The notes under the pieces are model-generated. The model saw only the letters and a list, made by a program, of their open reading frames with translations, was not told where the DNA came from and ran no database searches. A stretch of 19,726 bases of DNA from Clostridium felsineum DSM 794 (lineage in GTDB: Bacteria; Bacillota; Clostridia; Clostridiales; Clostridiaceae): NCBI RefSeq assembly GCF_002006355.2, contig NZ_CP096982.1, positions 1 through 19,726 of the forward strand. The letters run 5' to 3'. This document shows, in pieces, positions 7,036 to 14,378 of this stretch (the first letter of the stretch is position 1; each line of letters starts with the position of its first letter). Both the position numbers and the translations under genes were made by a program.

Positions 7036-7131
7036 TATAATTGTGGAAAGAAAAGTATATTAGTTATGGGTTGTATACGACTTATATATATTACAATACA
7101 TATAAAACAAACAAAAAGGAGTCTGATTTTT

Positions 7132-7476
7132 ATGAAAAAAGTTAATAATTTTAGAACGTTCAGAGACGTGTTGCTGGATGAGGATAAAAAAATTGGGATT
7201 TACATGGCTAAGAAGCATTATACTAAACCTATAAAATGCATGATGGCTAGAAATTTTTTGTTATACAAAAGAACCTCTAATAAAGAAGAAAATTTTAATT
7301 ACACTGATTTAACAAAAAATAATCTTGAGGATATATTTTTACAGAGTCTTACAAATCAAGATGTCTACTACATAGAGGAATGTATGAAAATAAATAATTG
7401 GACAATTAAAACTTTATATAATGAAGTAAAAATAAGAGGGTGTAATGTTCTCCAAGTTGTAGGGTGTCCTAAATGA
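7132..7476 (+). CDS. Hypothetical protein, first gene of the operon
   Basis: A 114-aa protein of unknown function. The start at ATG 7132 is chosen because AAGGAG lies 10 bases upstream; an upstream ATG at 7066 lacks a binding site and would add a non-conserved-looking hydrophobic stretch. It is mixed alpha with a basic middle (MAKKHYTKPIKCMMARNFLLYKR) and an acidic to neutral C-terminal half. No motif is recognised. It overlaps the HNH gene by four bases (ATGA), indicating coupled translation. Confidence 0.65.
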   Translation: MKKVNNFRTFRDVLLDEDKKIGIYMAKKHYTKPIKCMMARNFLLYKRTSNKEENFNYTDLTKNNLEDIFLQSLTNQDVYYIEECMKINNWTIKTLYNEVKIRGCNVLQVVGCPK

Positions 7477-8099
7477 GGAAATATACGAGTAGGGAAAGTT
7501 CTATGATAAAGAATCTAAAAAAAGAAAAACCACATATTTGTTATTATTGTAGAAAATTCATAACAAATGAAGAAGAACTAACAGTAGACCATAAGACACC
7601 ATTGTCCAGAGGTGGTTTAACTGTACCAGATAATTTAGTTATCGCTTGTAAAGACTGTAATCTTGAAAAAGATAGTATGACAGAAGATGAATATTATGTA
7701 TATTTAGAAGTAAAAAAAGAATTAGGAAATTATAATTTTATAATTATAACTAAAATAAACAATCTTCTAAAAGAACAAGAAAAAATATTAGATATGTATA
7801 GAGATTTACATGAGGAAAAAAGACTTCTTAACTATAAAAAGATGAAAGTGTTAAAAATGATAACAACCGAACATTTTAATGCGGCTAGAGGATATATGTT
7901 GGCAAGAGAATTACAGAACTATTCTTTAAAATTAATAAGATTAGATGAAGAATTAATACATGAAACTAGTATGGAGGAATTAGCAAAATATAATATTATG
8001 CAGTTAAATACACAGAAAAGAGAAATCTTTAAAAAATTAATAGAAGCGTATAAGAATAAAGATGAAAAATTTAAAATTTTATTAAAAAAAGCAATGTAA
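7473..8099 (+). CDS. HNH endonuclease with coiled-coil tail
   Basis: A 208-aa protein. Residues 20-68 form an HNH domain of the zinc-binding type: CYYC (Cys23, Cys26), VDHKTPLSRGG (Asp39, His40), PDNLVIAC (Asn54) and CKDCN (Cys59, Cys62). These nucleases use a metal ion to cut DNA and are common in phages, where they serve packaging, homing or restriction. The remaining 140 residues are charged and helical, likely coiled coil, which is unusual for a minimal HNH protein and may mediate dimerisation or partner contact. It starts inside the preceding stop (ATGA) and is followed 16 bp later by the TPR gene. Confidence 0.85.
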   Translation: MRKYTSRESSMIKNLKKEKPHICYYCRKFITNEEELTVDHKTPLSRGGLTVPDNLVIACKDCNLEKDSMTEDEYYVYLEVKKELGNYNFIIITKINNLLKEQEKILDMYRDLHEEKRLLNYKKMKVLKMITTEHFNAARGYMLARELQNYSLKLIRLDEELIHETSMEELAKYNIMQLNTQKREIFKKLIEAYKNKDEKFKILLKKAM

Positions 8100-8115
8100 T
8101 TAAGGGGGGGTATAC

Positions 8116-8655
8116 ATGAAATTTACTAATGAAATGATGGAATATGAAGACATTAGAGAACACTTGATTGATTTAGAAGCCAAAGAACAATATGTACAAG
8201 CAATTAAAGAGACAAAATCCTTCTTAAAAAAACTTAAAAGTAGAGGAATAAAAGGATATAATAGATATTTCGCTTATTATCAATTTTCAAGATATTATTT
8301 TCAACTTAATAGACTTGAGATGGCTTTAACTAATATAAAGAAGGCAGAATTTTATTGTATAAGACCTGAATTCCAGTACAATAATTATGCAGTAGAAGCC
8401 AATATATACGAGCAATTAGGCGAATATAACAAGGCTATAAGGCTATATAATAGGTGTTTGGTTTATTATAAGTCTATAAGTCTACATCAAACTTATGCTG
8501 TTATGATGGCTAATATAGGACACTTAGAGGGTAATGCAATAATGATACAAAGAGCAATTAATGTATTTAAGAAATGTGAAAACACATGGAATTATAATAA
8601 TATACTCAATGAAATGAAGAATTATTTACATGAGACAATAACTAAGGTTTCTTAG
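8116..8655 (+). CDS. TPR-repeat protein, possible peptide receptor
   Basis: A 179-aa all-helical protein with at least two tetratricopeptide-like repeats: YNRYFAYYQFSRYYFQLNRL (about residues 49-68, with its partner helix following) and YAVEANIYEQLGEYNKAIRL (about 90-109, followed by a partner helix). The N-terminal LEAKEQYVQAIKETKSFLKK adds a further helical pair. The repeats resemble those of Rap, PlcR and AimR-type RRNPP proteins, which bind short secreted peptides, but at 179 aa it is about half their usual length and has no N-terminal HTH. A strong GGGGGG-type binding site precedes it. A 30-aa exported-type peptide gene follows 31 bp later, the arrangement of Rap-Phr and AimR-AimP pairs. 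Confidence 0.75.
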   Translation: MKFTNEMMEYEDIREHLIDLEAKEQYVQAIKETKSFLKKLKSRGIKGYNRYFAYYQFSRYYFQLNRLEMALTNIKKAEFYCIRPEFQYNNYAVEANIYEQLGEYNKAIRLYNRCLVYYKSISLHQTYAVMMANIGHLEGNAIMIQRAINVFKKCENTWNYNNILNEMKNYLHETITKVS

Positions 8656-8686
8656 TTAAATATAAATATAAAGGAAGTTGATTTTT

Positions 8687-8779
8687 ATGAAAAAGTTAAG
8701 AAAATTAGGATTAAGTATTTTTATGTTAGGATTAGTAATATTACCAGTTGTAAATTACGTTATACTGCCACCACATTAG
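8687..8779 (+). CDS. 30-aa exported pro-peptide (candidate signalling pheromone)
   Basis: A short gene below usual length cut-offs. ATG 8687 has AAGGAAG nine bases upstream. The product has a basic N-terminus (MKKLRKLG), an uninterrupted hydrophobic core from about residue 8 to 22 (LSIFMLGLVILP) and a short C-terminal end, VNYVILPPH. This is the plan of Phr, PapR and AimP precursors: a signal sequence followed by a few residues that become the mature peptide. It has no cysteine, so it is not an AgrD-type cyclic lactone. It lies directly after the TPR gene, in the same operon, and ends 4 bp before a strong terminator. A small membrane peptide or toxin is the main alternative. Confidence 0.65.
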   Translation: MKKLRKLGLSIFMLGLVILPVVNYVILPPH

Positions 8780-8783
8780 ATTC

Positions 8784-8815
8784 AAGGGGGACGTAATTAA
8801 ATCCCCCTTATTTAT
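8784..8815 (+). terminator. Rho-independent terminator of the peptide operon
   Basis: Perfect 8-bp stem AAGGGGGA (8784-8791) with TCCCCCTT (8802-8809), a 10-nt loop and the T-rich tail ATTTATTT. It closes the operon that starts near 7042. Confidence 0.92.
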
Positions 8816-8849
8816 TTCCTTAAAAGTACTTCACTCTTACTTAGTATGA

Positions 8850-8998
8850 GTGGTCGTAAATCAACTTGTTTCCATTTGAAACATATTGAACCATCACAAT
8901 ATAGCGATTGTTGAGTTGTGGACTTTTTGTCCATAGGCAACTGACCCTCAATCAGTAGACCACATATAGTTTACCTCTTAGAAGTGGGAAATTCCACT
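8850..8998 (+). ncRNA. Multi-hairpin structured RNA candidate (omega-RNA-like?)
   Basis: No convincing gene lies here, but a regular secondary structure does. A closing stem GTGGTC (8850-8855)/GACCAC (8958-8963) encloses four consecutive hairpins: TGTTTC/GAAACA (8867-8883), ACAAT/ATTGT (8896-8911), TGGAC/GTCCA (8919-8933) and ACTGA/TCAGT (8940-8956). A fifth, AGTGG/CCACT (8983-8998), follows. The final CTTAGAAGTGGGAA-type hairpin recalls right ends of IS200/IS605 elements, where the TnpB guide (omega) RNA is encoded, but no tnpB is next to it. It could be an orphan element end or a standalone RNA. The structure is seen by eye only; it reads equally as structure on the minus strand. Confidence 0.5.
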
Positions 8999-9024
8999 AT
9001 GAAAATCCTGTTTTAATATATCTT

Positions 9025-9070
9025 TTATCACTAAAAATGATAAGTAAAATCAGAGTGTCAAATTTGACAC
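9025..9070. repeat. Two palindromes after the structured region
   Basis: TTATCA (9025-9030) pairs with TGATAA (9038-9043). GTGTCAAATTTGACAC (9055-9070) is a perfect 16-bp palindrome, a good candidate for a dimeric regulator's site or an element end. No gene is supported from 9071 to 9600: this stretch is AT-rich, and a 63-aa frame at 9125-9316 has a low-complexity, hydrophobic translation without a ribosome binding site. Confidence 0.55.
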
Positions 9071-9603
9071 AGAGGTCACCAAAAAAAGTTGTACCCCTTT
9101 TATTTGTAATCATATTCTTTTTGTATGGTACTTGAAATTTCAAAAATGGATATAAAAAATTTTGCACACCCATTTTTGCATTTAATAAAAACTAAGGAAC
9201 TCTATGTTCATCAATTCATTTTTCAAATTTTGAAAATATTTTTGCCAATTGCTGGCACTTCCTCATTGCTTGTTTTGGGGAACGTATTACTTTTTCTTTT
9301 TTTATTCTCTTATTGACTTTTTAAAATGGCTATATTACTTATCTGTAGAGGCTAGAATATATCGTATATACCGTATACTTGAGAGGTTAATCTATAGGTT
9401 AATTTATAATATAAAGTTTTGGATATAAAATTGTACTACTACATTATAAAAGTATCTATATGAGCCTAATAAATACTATAAAATTGATTATATTACCATA
9501 GGTTTTTAATGTTGATTAAAAGTCACAACAAAAAGTCTTAGAAAACCAATAATAATTAATGATATCCTAAGATAATATTTGGTTATCTGAAGTTATTATA
9601 GAT

Positions 9604-9664
9604 TACCAATGGTTTTCAATAATTATCAGTAATTTTCAATGGTCACCATTAATAATCATTGGTA
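9604..9664. repeat. Dense CCAAT/ATTGG repeat patch
   Basis: TACCAATG (9604-9611) and CATTGGTA (9657-9664) are perfect inverse copies. Between them lie the palindrome AATGGTCACCATT (9638-9650) and two TTTTCAAT direct repeats 20 bp apart (9613-9620, 9633-9640). Just upstream, CTTAG/CTAAG and AGATAA/TTATCT pairs also flank AACCAAT and TTTGGTT motifs (about 9538-9588). Function unknown; a repressor-binding cluster is possible. Confidence 0.55.
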
Positions 9665-9688
9665 TATTGCATGGGGTATTTTATATAG

Positions 9689-10051
9689 GGTGGTGCAAAA
9701 GTTCGGACACCTTTCCAAAATGAAAAGTTTGGAGAAGTTAGATTTGTTGAGGTTGATGGAAAACCATATGCTGTAGCAAATGATATAGCAAAAATATTAG
9801 GATATAAAAGACCTGCTGATGCTATAAGTAGTCATTGCAAGGGGTCGATAAAATACCGAGTCCTTACAAACGGAGGAGAACAAGAAGTTAAAATTATACC
9901 ACAAGGAGATATTCTTAGGTTAGCGGCTACATGTAAATTAGATGGAGCTGATGAATTTGAATCATGGATATTTGATGAAGTTATTCCTGAGGTAATGAAT
10001 ACAGGTAAATTTGATTCTGTAGAAAATAAGATAAAACAAATTGATATATAA
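9689..10051 (+). pseudogene. Truncated BRO-N antirepressor
   Basis: The frame from 9713 encodes a clear BRO-N domain: FQNEKFGEVRFVEVDGKPYA, VANDIAKILGYKRPADAIS, then IIPQGDILRLAA and DEFESWIFDEVIPEVMNTGKF. In intact phage antirepressors this DNA-binding domain starts within a few residues of the initiator and is followed by a C-terminal ANT or KilA-C domain. Here the frame opens after TAG at 9686 with no ATG, GTG or TTG before the domain, and it stops at 10049 soon after it. Both ends are therefore lost and the gene is probably dead. It is evidence of phage ancestry for this region. Confidence 0.85.
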
Positions 10052-10735
10052 GACTTAAGGGTGTGTCCTAAATTGGCAGACCATGTTAGAGAAAATCAAA
10101 GAATAAAAGTTAAAAATTCATATATCATAGTTAAGAGTTTTCGAAAACTAAATAATGCAGGAGAAATATTTATAACTGAGAAAGGGGTCGTGAAATACGA
10201 GGGCTTTAAAATAGGTGGAAAGATACCTATACCAGCGTTTAGAGATGAACGATTTCCAAATGCTTGACATCCTAAATTTTGGTGATATAATAGGTTTACA
10301 ATATAAAAATAAATAATTTTAGACACAAAAACAAAACTATCAAATATCGAGTAAAATAAATATATTTCACATTAATAGCCTTTTTTAACCAAATATGCAG
10401 TTTTTTAAACTTTGAACAACTAATAAAAAAGTTATATACTAAAATATACAACATAGTTTTACTTTTATAATATCGCACTTTGAAAAATGAATATTACGCT
10501 AATTATTATGTTCAATTTTGGGATTTTTATACCTATTTAATTAACTTATGGTCTTATAATACACTAATTTTAAGTGGTTGTCAAGGGTTACGTAAAATAT
10601 AAATTTTATGACACTATGCTTTAAAGTTAGATATACCAACAGTTTACAAAGTTTAATATGGCGGTTTAAAAGCATTTCTGCATAATAGCACTAGCATTTA
10701 ATAAATAATAATTAATTTTTAATAGGAGGATAAAC
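10052..10735. other. AT-rich stretch without supported genes
   Basis: Apart from a 68-aa frame at 10061-10267 that opens with GTG directly abutting AAGG and matches nothing I recognise, no gene is supported. CCTAAATT occurs at 10068 and 10271 on either side of that frame, each followed by a G-rich step, which might mark old element junctions. No terminator or tRNA was seen. Confidence 0.4.
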
Positions 10736-10792
10736 ATGAAAAAAAATATATCTACAGTTTATTTAAAGGAAAAAAGTATTGATAGTACATAA
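10736..10792 (+). CDS. 18-aa leader-type open reading frame
   Basis: ATG 10736 is preceded by a near-perfect AGGAGG with good spacing and encodes MKKNISTVYLKEKSIDST before two consecutive stops (TAA TAG). An imperfect hairpin, ATAGTAGG/CCTATTAT, follows at about 10806-10829. A second well-placed site, AGAGAGGTGA, precedes a four-codon frame, MMKI, at 10911. These may be leader peptides of the gene at 11033 or the remains of a decayed gene. Confidence 0.35.
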   Translation: MKKNISTVYLKEKSIDST

Positions 10793-10941
10793 TAGATTAC
10801 TTAGCAGATAGTAGGACTTAGTGCCTATTATTATATATAAGTCAAGATAATAAAGGAGATGATCGCAGAAATAATAAATCATTAAAATTAAAAAAAAGAG
10901 AGGTGAAAATGATGAAAATTTAAACGCTATCCTATAGGTAA

Positions 10942-11022
10942 GATTAAATAGGATTAATAAGATTAAAAAAATAGATTAAGATGAGATTAATAGGATTAAT
11001 AAGGAATAGAAATTTAAATTTC
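10942..11022 (+). repeat. Six GATTAA hexamers and a 14-bp palindrome
   Basis: GATTAA occurs at 10942, 10952, 10961, 10974, 10985 and 10994, close to one per helical turn; AATAGGATTAATAAG and TTAATAGGATTAATAAG are near-duplicate longer units. The perfect palindrome GAAATTTAAATTTC (11009-11022) follows, exactly where the ribosome binding site of the gene at 11033 would be expected. Confidence 0.7.
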
Positions 11023-11032
11023 ATCTGCAAAA

Positions 11033-11854
11033 ATGAACAAAGAATACAAAGAAAAATTTCCAAATTGGACAAAAGATAATAAAAAATATTACATGTGCCT
11101 AACAGACGACTTAGATAGTTTATTTAGTTGTATTTTATTAAATAAAATTAAGGGTTATAAGATAAGTCATTTCTACAGTTTTAATAGTTTATACAGATTA
11201 AGTAGCTATAAAAATAATTCTAAAATTATCGCAATAGATATGGAAACTAACATAGGAAAGGCATGGTCTAATCATGTAAACAACGTTCACAATTGTAATG
11301 CTGCTAACTTAAATGTTATAGATAGAATAGACGAAAATACATATTTCAAAAAATATAGTGGGAGTACCTTACTACAGATAATAAGTTACTATAATTGGGA
11401 TATATCTAGCCTGACAGAAGAAGCAAGGATGATTTTATTAGCAATAGATTCTACATATTTGGGGTATTATTTAAAACAATATCCATTACCACAAGTGGCT
11501 AACAAACATTATTTATGCGATATATTAGATTTAAAAGAATTATATAAATTACAGGAAAATCACACCAAAGAAGACTTTGAAAAACTACAGAAAAAGTACA
11601 ATTTAAAGAAGAAAATTTTCGTAAATGAGGAAGGTAAATTAAAAACTAGTATAGATTTAAAAGCGCTAAGTAAAATTTTTAGATTTGAATTTCGATTAAC
11701 AGAAGAAAGTTTTGAACCAATTAAGATATTTAAAAAAGCAGGAGTAAACACAAAAGATTATACATATTTGGCTGAGAAATTAGAAAGAAACGGACACAAA
11801 ATATTTACACAAGCACAAACTAATAAGAATTTTATTAAATTAAGTTATTATTAA
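11033..11854 (+). CDS. DHH-phosphoesterase-like hypothetical protein
   Basis: A 273-aa protein of uncertain family. The N-terminal part has spaced acidic motifs reminiscent of DHH-type phosphoesterases: CLTDDLDSLFSC (Asp25, Asp26, Asp28), a hydrophobic strand ending IIAIDMET (Asp69), NHVNNVH (His81, His86) and NLNVIDRID, then SGSTLLQIISYY. If so it would hydrolyse phosphodiesters, on DNA or a nucleotide, with divalent metal. The match is by pattern only. The C-terminal part is lysine-rich. ATG 11033 is the first possible start after an in-frame TAA at 11015, yet no ribosome binding site stands at normal distance; the nearest AAGGA is about 28 bases upstream. It lies just before the tail-fibre gene. 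Confidence 0.6.
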   Translation: MNKEYKEKFPNWTKDNKKYYMCLTDDLDSLFSCILLNKIKGYKISHFYSFNSLYRLSSYKNNSKIIAIDMETNIGKAWSNHVNNVHNCNAANLNVIDRIDENTYFKKYSGSTLLQIISYYNWDISSLTEEARMILLAIDSTYLGYYLKQYPLPQVANKHYLCDILDLKELYKLQENHTKEDFEKLQKKYNLKKKIFVNEEGKLKTSIDLKALSKIFRFEFRLTEESFEPIKIFKKAGVNTKDYTYLAEKLERNGHKIFTQAQTNKNFIKLSYY

Positions 11855-11859
11855 AAAAG

Positions 11860-11883
11860 TGGTAAGGCTTAAAAACCTTACCA
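11860..11883 (-). terminator. Hairpin between the DHH-like and tail-fibre genes
   Basis: Perfect 8-bp stem TGGTAAGG (11860-11867) with CCTTACCA (11876-11883). The T-run needed for termination lies only on the minus strand (AAAAAA at 11853-11858), so as an intrinsic terminator it would act on leftward transcripts. On the plus strand it would be a hairpin 18 bp before the fibre ribosome binding site. Confidence 0.55.
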
Positions 11884-11915
11884 TGTAATATGAAAATTTA
11901 TGGAGGATGATAATT

Positions 11916-14351
11916 ATGTCAACAGAAGTAGACCAAATTCAATTTAAACGTGGTAATCTAAATGACTTAAATACATTACTAGATGGTGAACCCGCAGTAA
12001 TTGAAGATAAACAAAATGGTTCTTTGTATTTTGGTACAAAAAACGGAAATAGACGAACGTTAAACGAACAAGATTTATCTGATATAAATGGCAATATAAA
12101 TAATGTTGTTAACACAGCTACAACAGCTATGAATAATTCTGGAATAGCATTAAGTAATTCCAATCAAGCATTGGATAAATCAAACCAAGCATTAAGTACT
12201 GTAGATACAGCTAATACAAATGCATCTCAAGCAGTAACGACAGCAGACCAAGCATTAAATACTGCGAATACGGTAAATAATAAAATGGATGCAAACGATG
12301 TGTGGGTAAATTATGATGATAATACTACATATTATAATTATAACAAAGTTGTAGATATGGGAAGTAGTTATATTTGCTTGGTAGATAATGTAAAAGGTCA
12401 AGCACCACATTTAGATTCTACAAATACATATTGGAGATTAATAGCATCAAAAGGAAAAGATGGGGCAGGAACTGGTGATATGTCTACAAGTACATATGAT
12501 ATAAATAATAATGGAATAGTAGATAATTCTGAAAGACTTGGAGGACAATTACCTAATTATTATGTAAGTAAAGCAACAAAATTAGGAATAAATAATCTTA
12601 TAACAAACGGTGATTTTTCTCGTGGAGTTATACCTAATTCTTCTACTAATCCTGAAAATTGGGGACTCTGGGGAGGTTCTAGTATATTTTCAGGTCAAGG
12701 ACAAACAAATTATAATTTACCTAATACAATTTATTTAACCCATGGAACATCTCCTAGTGGAATAACGTCAAATAATTTAAATTTAAAGCCTAATACAACA
12801 TATACAATTGCTTTTTCATACGGAACAGAAGGGAATATTAATTATAATTATAATGCAATTGATTTTTATGATACTAATGGAAACCAAATAAGTAGTCCTA
12901 ATACTGTATTTAATTATGATTTATCAAAAGCAGATACTATTCAAAGTTTTACATTTACTACACCATCGAGTTTCGCTAGAAGTGTATTTGATTCTAATGC
13001 TTCTTCTATTTCCCCTGATGGTGCTTTTTTGACAAGATTAGGGAATGTAATGTTAGTAGAAGGAGATTATATTCCTTCAGACTATAGTAAATCATTTGGA
13101 GATTTATCACAAATATTTGCTCCAAACGGATATGGTTTAGGAACATCAGGAGTTAGATTAACTAAAGGTACAGATTTAAAAACTATTTATGCAAATGGTT
13201 GGTATGATGTTGAGGCAGGAGCAGATGTTGGTGGACTTGGATGGGCGAAACTATTAGTAATTTGTAGTGGAGATACTAATTATATAACTCAATTGTTATT
13301 TAGTATGACAGACAGTACTAATCAAATGTGGATTAGACAAAAAACATCAGGAATATGGAGTAATTGGCAAGAAATAGCTAGACTAGATGGGGTTATGCCA
13401 AGATTCCAAAATAGACAGGCTATTGGTAATATGAATAATTTAACTAGTGCTGGTATTTATGCATTAGGAGGAATTACAACTAATGCACCTACTAATGGTG
13501 GTTCATCTCAATGGGGAACAGTGATTGTAACTGTAAGTGGAGATGTTGTAAGTCAATTAGTATTAGGATATGAAGATGATATATATTATAGGAGCTATAG
13601 TCAAGGCGTAGGTTGGAGAAATTGGATTTCGATAAAAGATTCTAGTGCGTATGCTCCAAGTGGTTATGGGTTGGGTACTTATGCTACTGATATAACAGGA
13701 CAAGATTTAAATAATTATAAAGTTACTGGATTTTATAGGGGGCGTAATTGTATAAATGCTCCAAATAATTCTGATTGGTTTTATATTCAAACAATAGGAC
13801 ATGATGGCATGTCGTGGGCACAACAAATAGCATGGGACTTTTATGGAGATGTTATGTGTACTAGGAGATTAGCAAATGGTACTTGGCAAAATTGGATTAT
13901 GGTTCAAAATAATAATGACGCTGGAAAAATTGATTTCTTTTCAACAACAACAATACCAGATGGATATTTAAAAGCAGATGGTTCTTCTGTCAATAGGACT
14001 ACTTATGATAAACTTTTTACTGCTATAGGAACTTATTATGGTAGTGGAGATGGCTCAACTACGTTTAATATACCAGACTTAAGAGGTTTAGTACCAAGAG
14101 GATTAGACCTAGGGCGTGGTATAGATGTTGATAGAACTTTAGGTAGCTATCAAGCAGACCAATCACAAACACATCATCATACTCAAACTGGAAAATTCAC
14201 AACACAGACATATGAAAATGGTAATGGTTATAAATATGTGGCTGGAGAAAGTGTTGCCGATGACGTTATTTATACAGGCAATAATGAAAGTGTTAATAGT
14301 TCAGAAACTAGAATGAAGAATATGGCATTGATAGCATGTATAAAATATTGA
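11916..14351 (+). CDS. Phage tail fibre / receptor-binding protein
   Basis: An 811-aa structural protein. The start is ATG 11916, nine bases after GGAGG; an ATG at 11907 would touch that site. Residues 1-55 (IQFKRGNLNDL, LLDGEPAVIED, GSLYFGTKNGNRR) form the particle-attachment segment seen in many Firmicute phage fibres. Residues about 58-128 are a repeated SNQALDKSNQALS-type coiled coil. About 228-400 is a beta-rich module opening with NLITNGDFSRG, like carbohydrate-binding modules. Three pyocin-knob-like repeats follow (about 405-491, 500-578, 581-668), ending in SNWQEIA, RNWISIK and QNWIMVQ. A tail-collar domain spans about 670-745 (IPDGYLKADG, YYGSGDGSTTFNIPDLRG), with a trimer-type QTHHHTQTG metal-binding motif. 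It recognises the host surface. Confidence 0.95.
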   Translation: MSTEVDQIQFKRGNLNDLNTLLDGEPAVIEDKQNGSLYFGTKNGNRRTLNEQDLSDINGNINNVVNTATTAMNNSGIALSNSNQALDKSNQALSTVDTANTNASQAVTTADQALNTANTVNNKMDANDVWVNYDDNTTYYNYNKVVDMGSSYICLVDNVKGQAPHLDSTNTYWRLIASKGKDGAGTGDMSTSTYDINNNGIVDNSERLGGQLPNYYVSKATKLGINNLITNGDFSRGVIPNSSTNPENWGLWGGSSIFSGQGQTNYNLPNTIYLTHGTSPSGITSNNLNLKPNTTYTIAFSYGTEGNINYNYNAIDFYDTNGNQISSPNTVFNYDLSKADTIQSFTFTTPSSFARSVFDSNASSISPDGAFLTRLGNVMLVEGDYIPSDYSKSFGDLSQIFAPNGYGLGTSGVRLTKGTDLKTIYANGWYDVEAGADVGGLGWAKLLVICSGDTNYITQLLFSMTDSTNQMWIRQKTSGIWSNWQEIARLDGVMPRFQNRQAIGNMNNLTSAGIYALGGITTNAPTNGGSSQWGTVIVTVSGDVVSQLVLGYEDDIYYRSYSQGVGWRNWISIKDSSAYAPSGYGLGTYATDITGQDLNNYKVTGFYRGRNCINAPNNSDWFYIQTIGHDGMSWAQQIAWDFYGDVMCTRRLANGTWQNWIMVQNNNDAGKIDFFSTTTIPDGYLKADGSSVNRTTYDKLFTAIGTYYGSGDGSTTFNIPDLRGLVPRGLDLGRGIDVDRTLGSYQADQSQTHHHTQTGKFTTQTYENGNGYKYVAGESVADDVIYTGNNESVNSSETRMKNMALIACIKY

Positions 14352-14378
14352 TAAAAATGGAAGGATGATTTATAAAAA

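Noticed and set aside
7066..7131. Upstream ATG extending the 114-aa protein by 22 residues
   Set aside because: No ribosome binding site at 7066; AAGGAG correctly precedes ATG 7132.
8687..8779. AgrD-type cyclic lactone autoinducer
   Set aside because: The peptide has no cysteine or serine at the ring position and no AgrB or AgrC gene is near it.
9125..9316. 63-aa frame with a hydrophobic C-terminus
   Set aside because: No ribosome binding site or promoter, and its composition follows the surrounding AT-rich DNA; the palindromes next to it suggest non-coding sequence.
9601..9700. CRISPR-like repeat array
   Set aside because: The repeats are short, in both orientations and irregularly spaced, with no equal-length spacers and no cas gene.
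10061..10267. 68-aa frame starting with GTG after the BRO pseudogene
   Set aside because: The GTG touches AAGG with no spacing and no family is recognised; a link to the BRO gene by frameshift was considered, but the translation does not resemble ANT or KilA-C domains.
11907..11915. Upstream ATG for the tail fibre gene
   Set aside because: It directly abuts GGAGG with no spacing, whereas ATG 11916 is nine bases from it.
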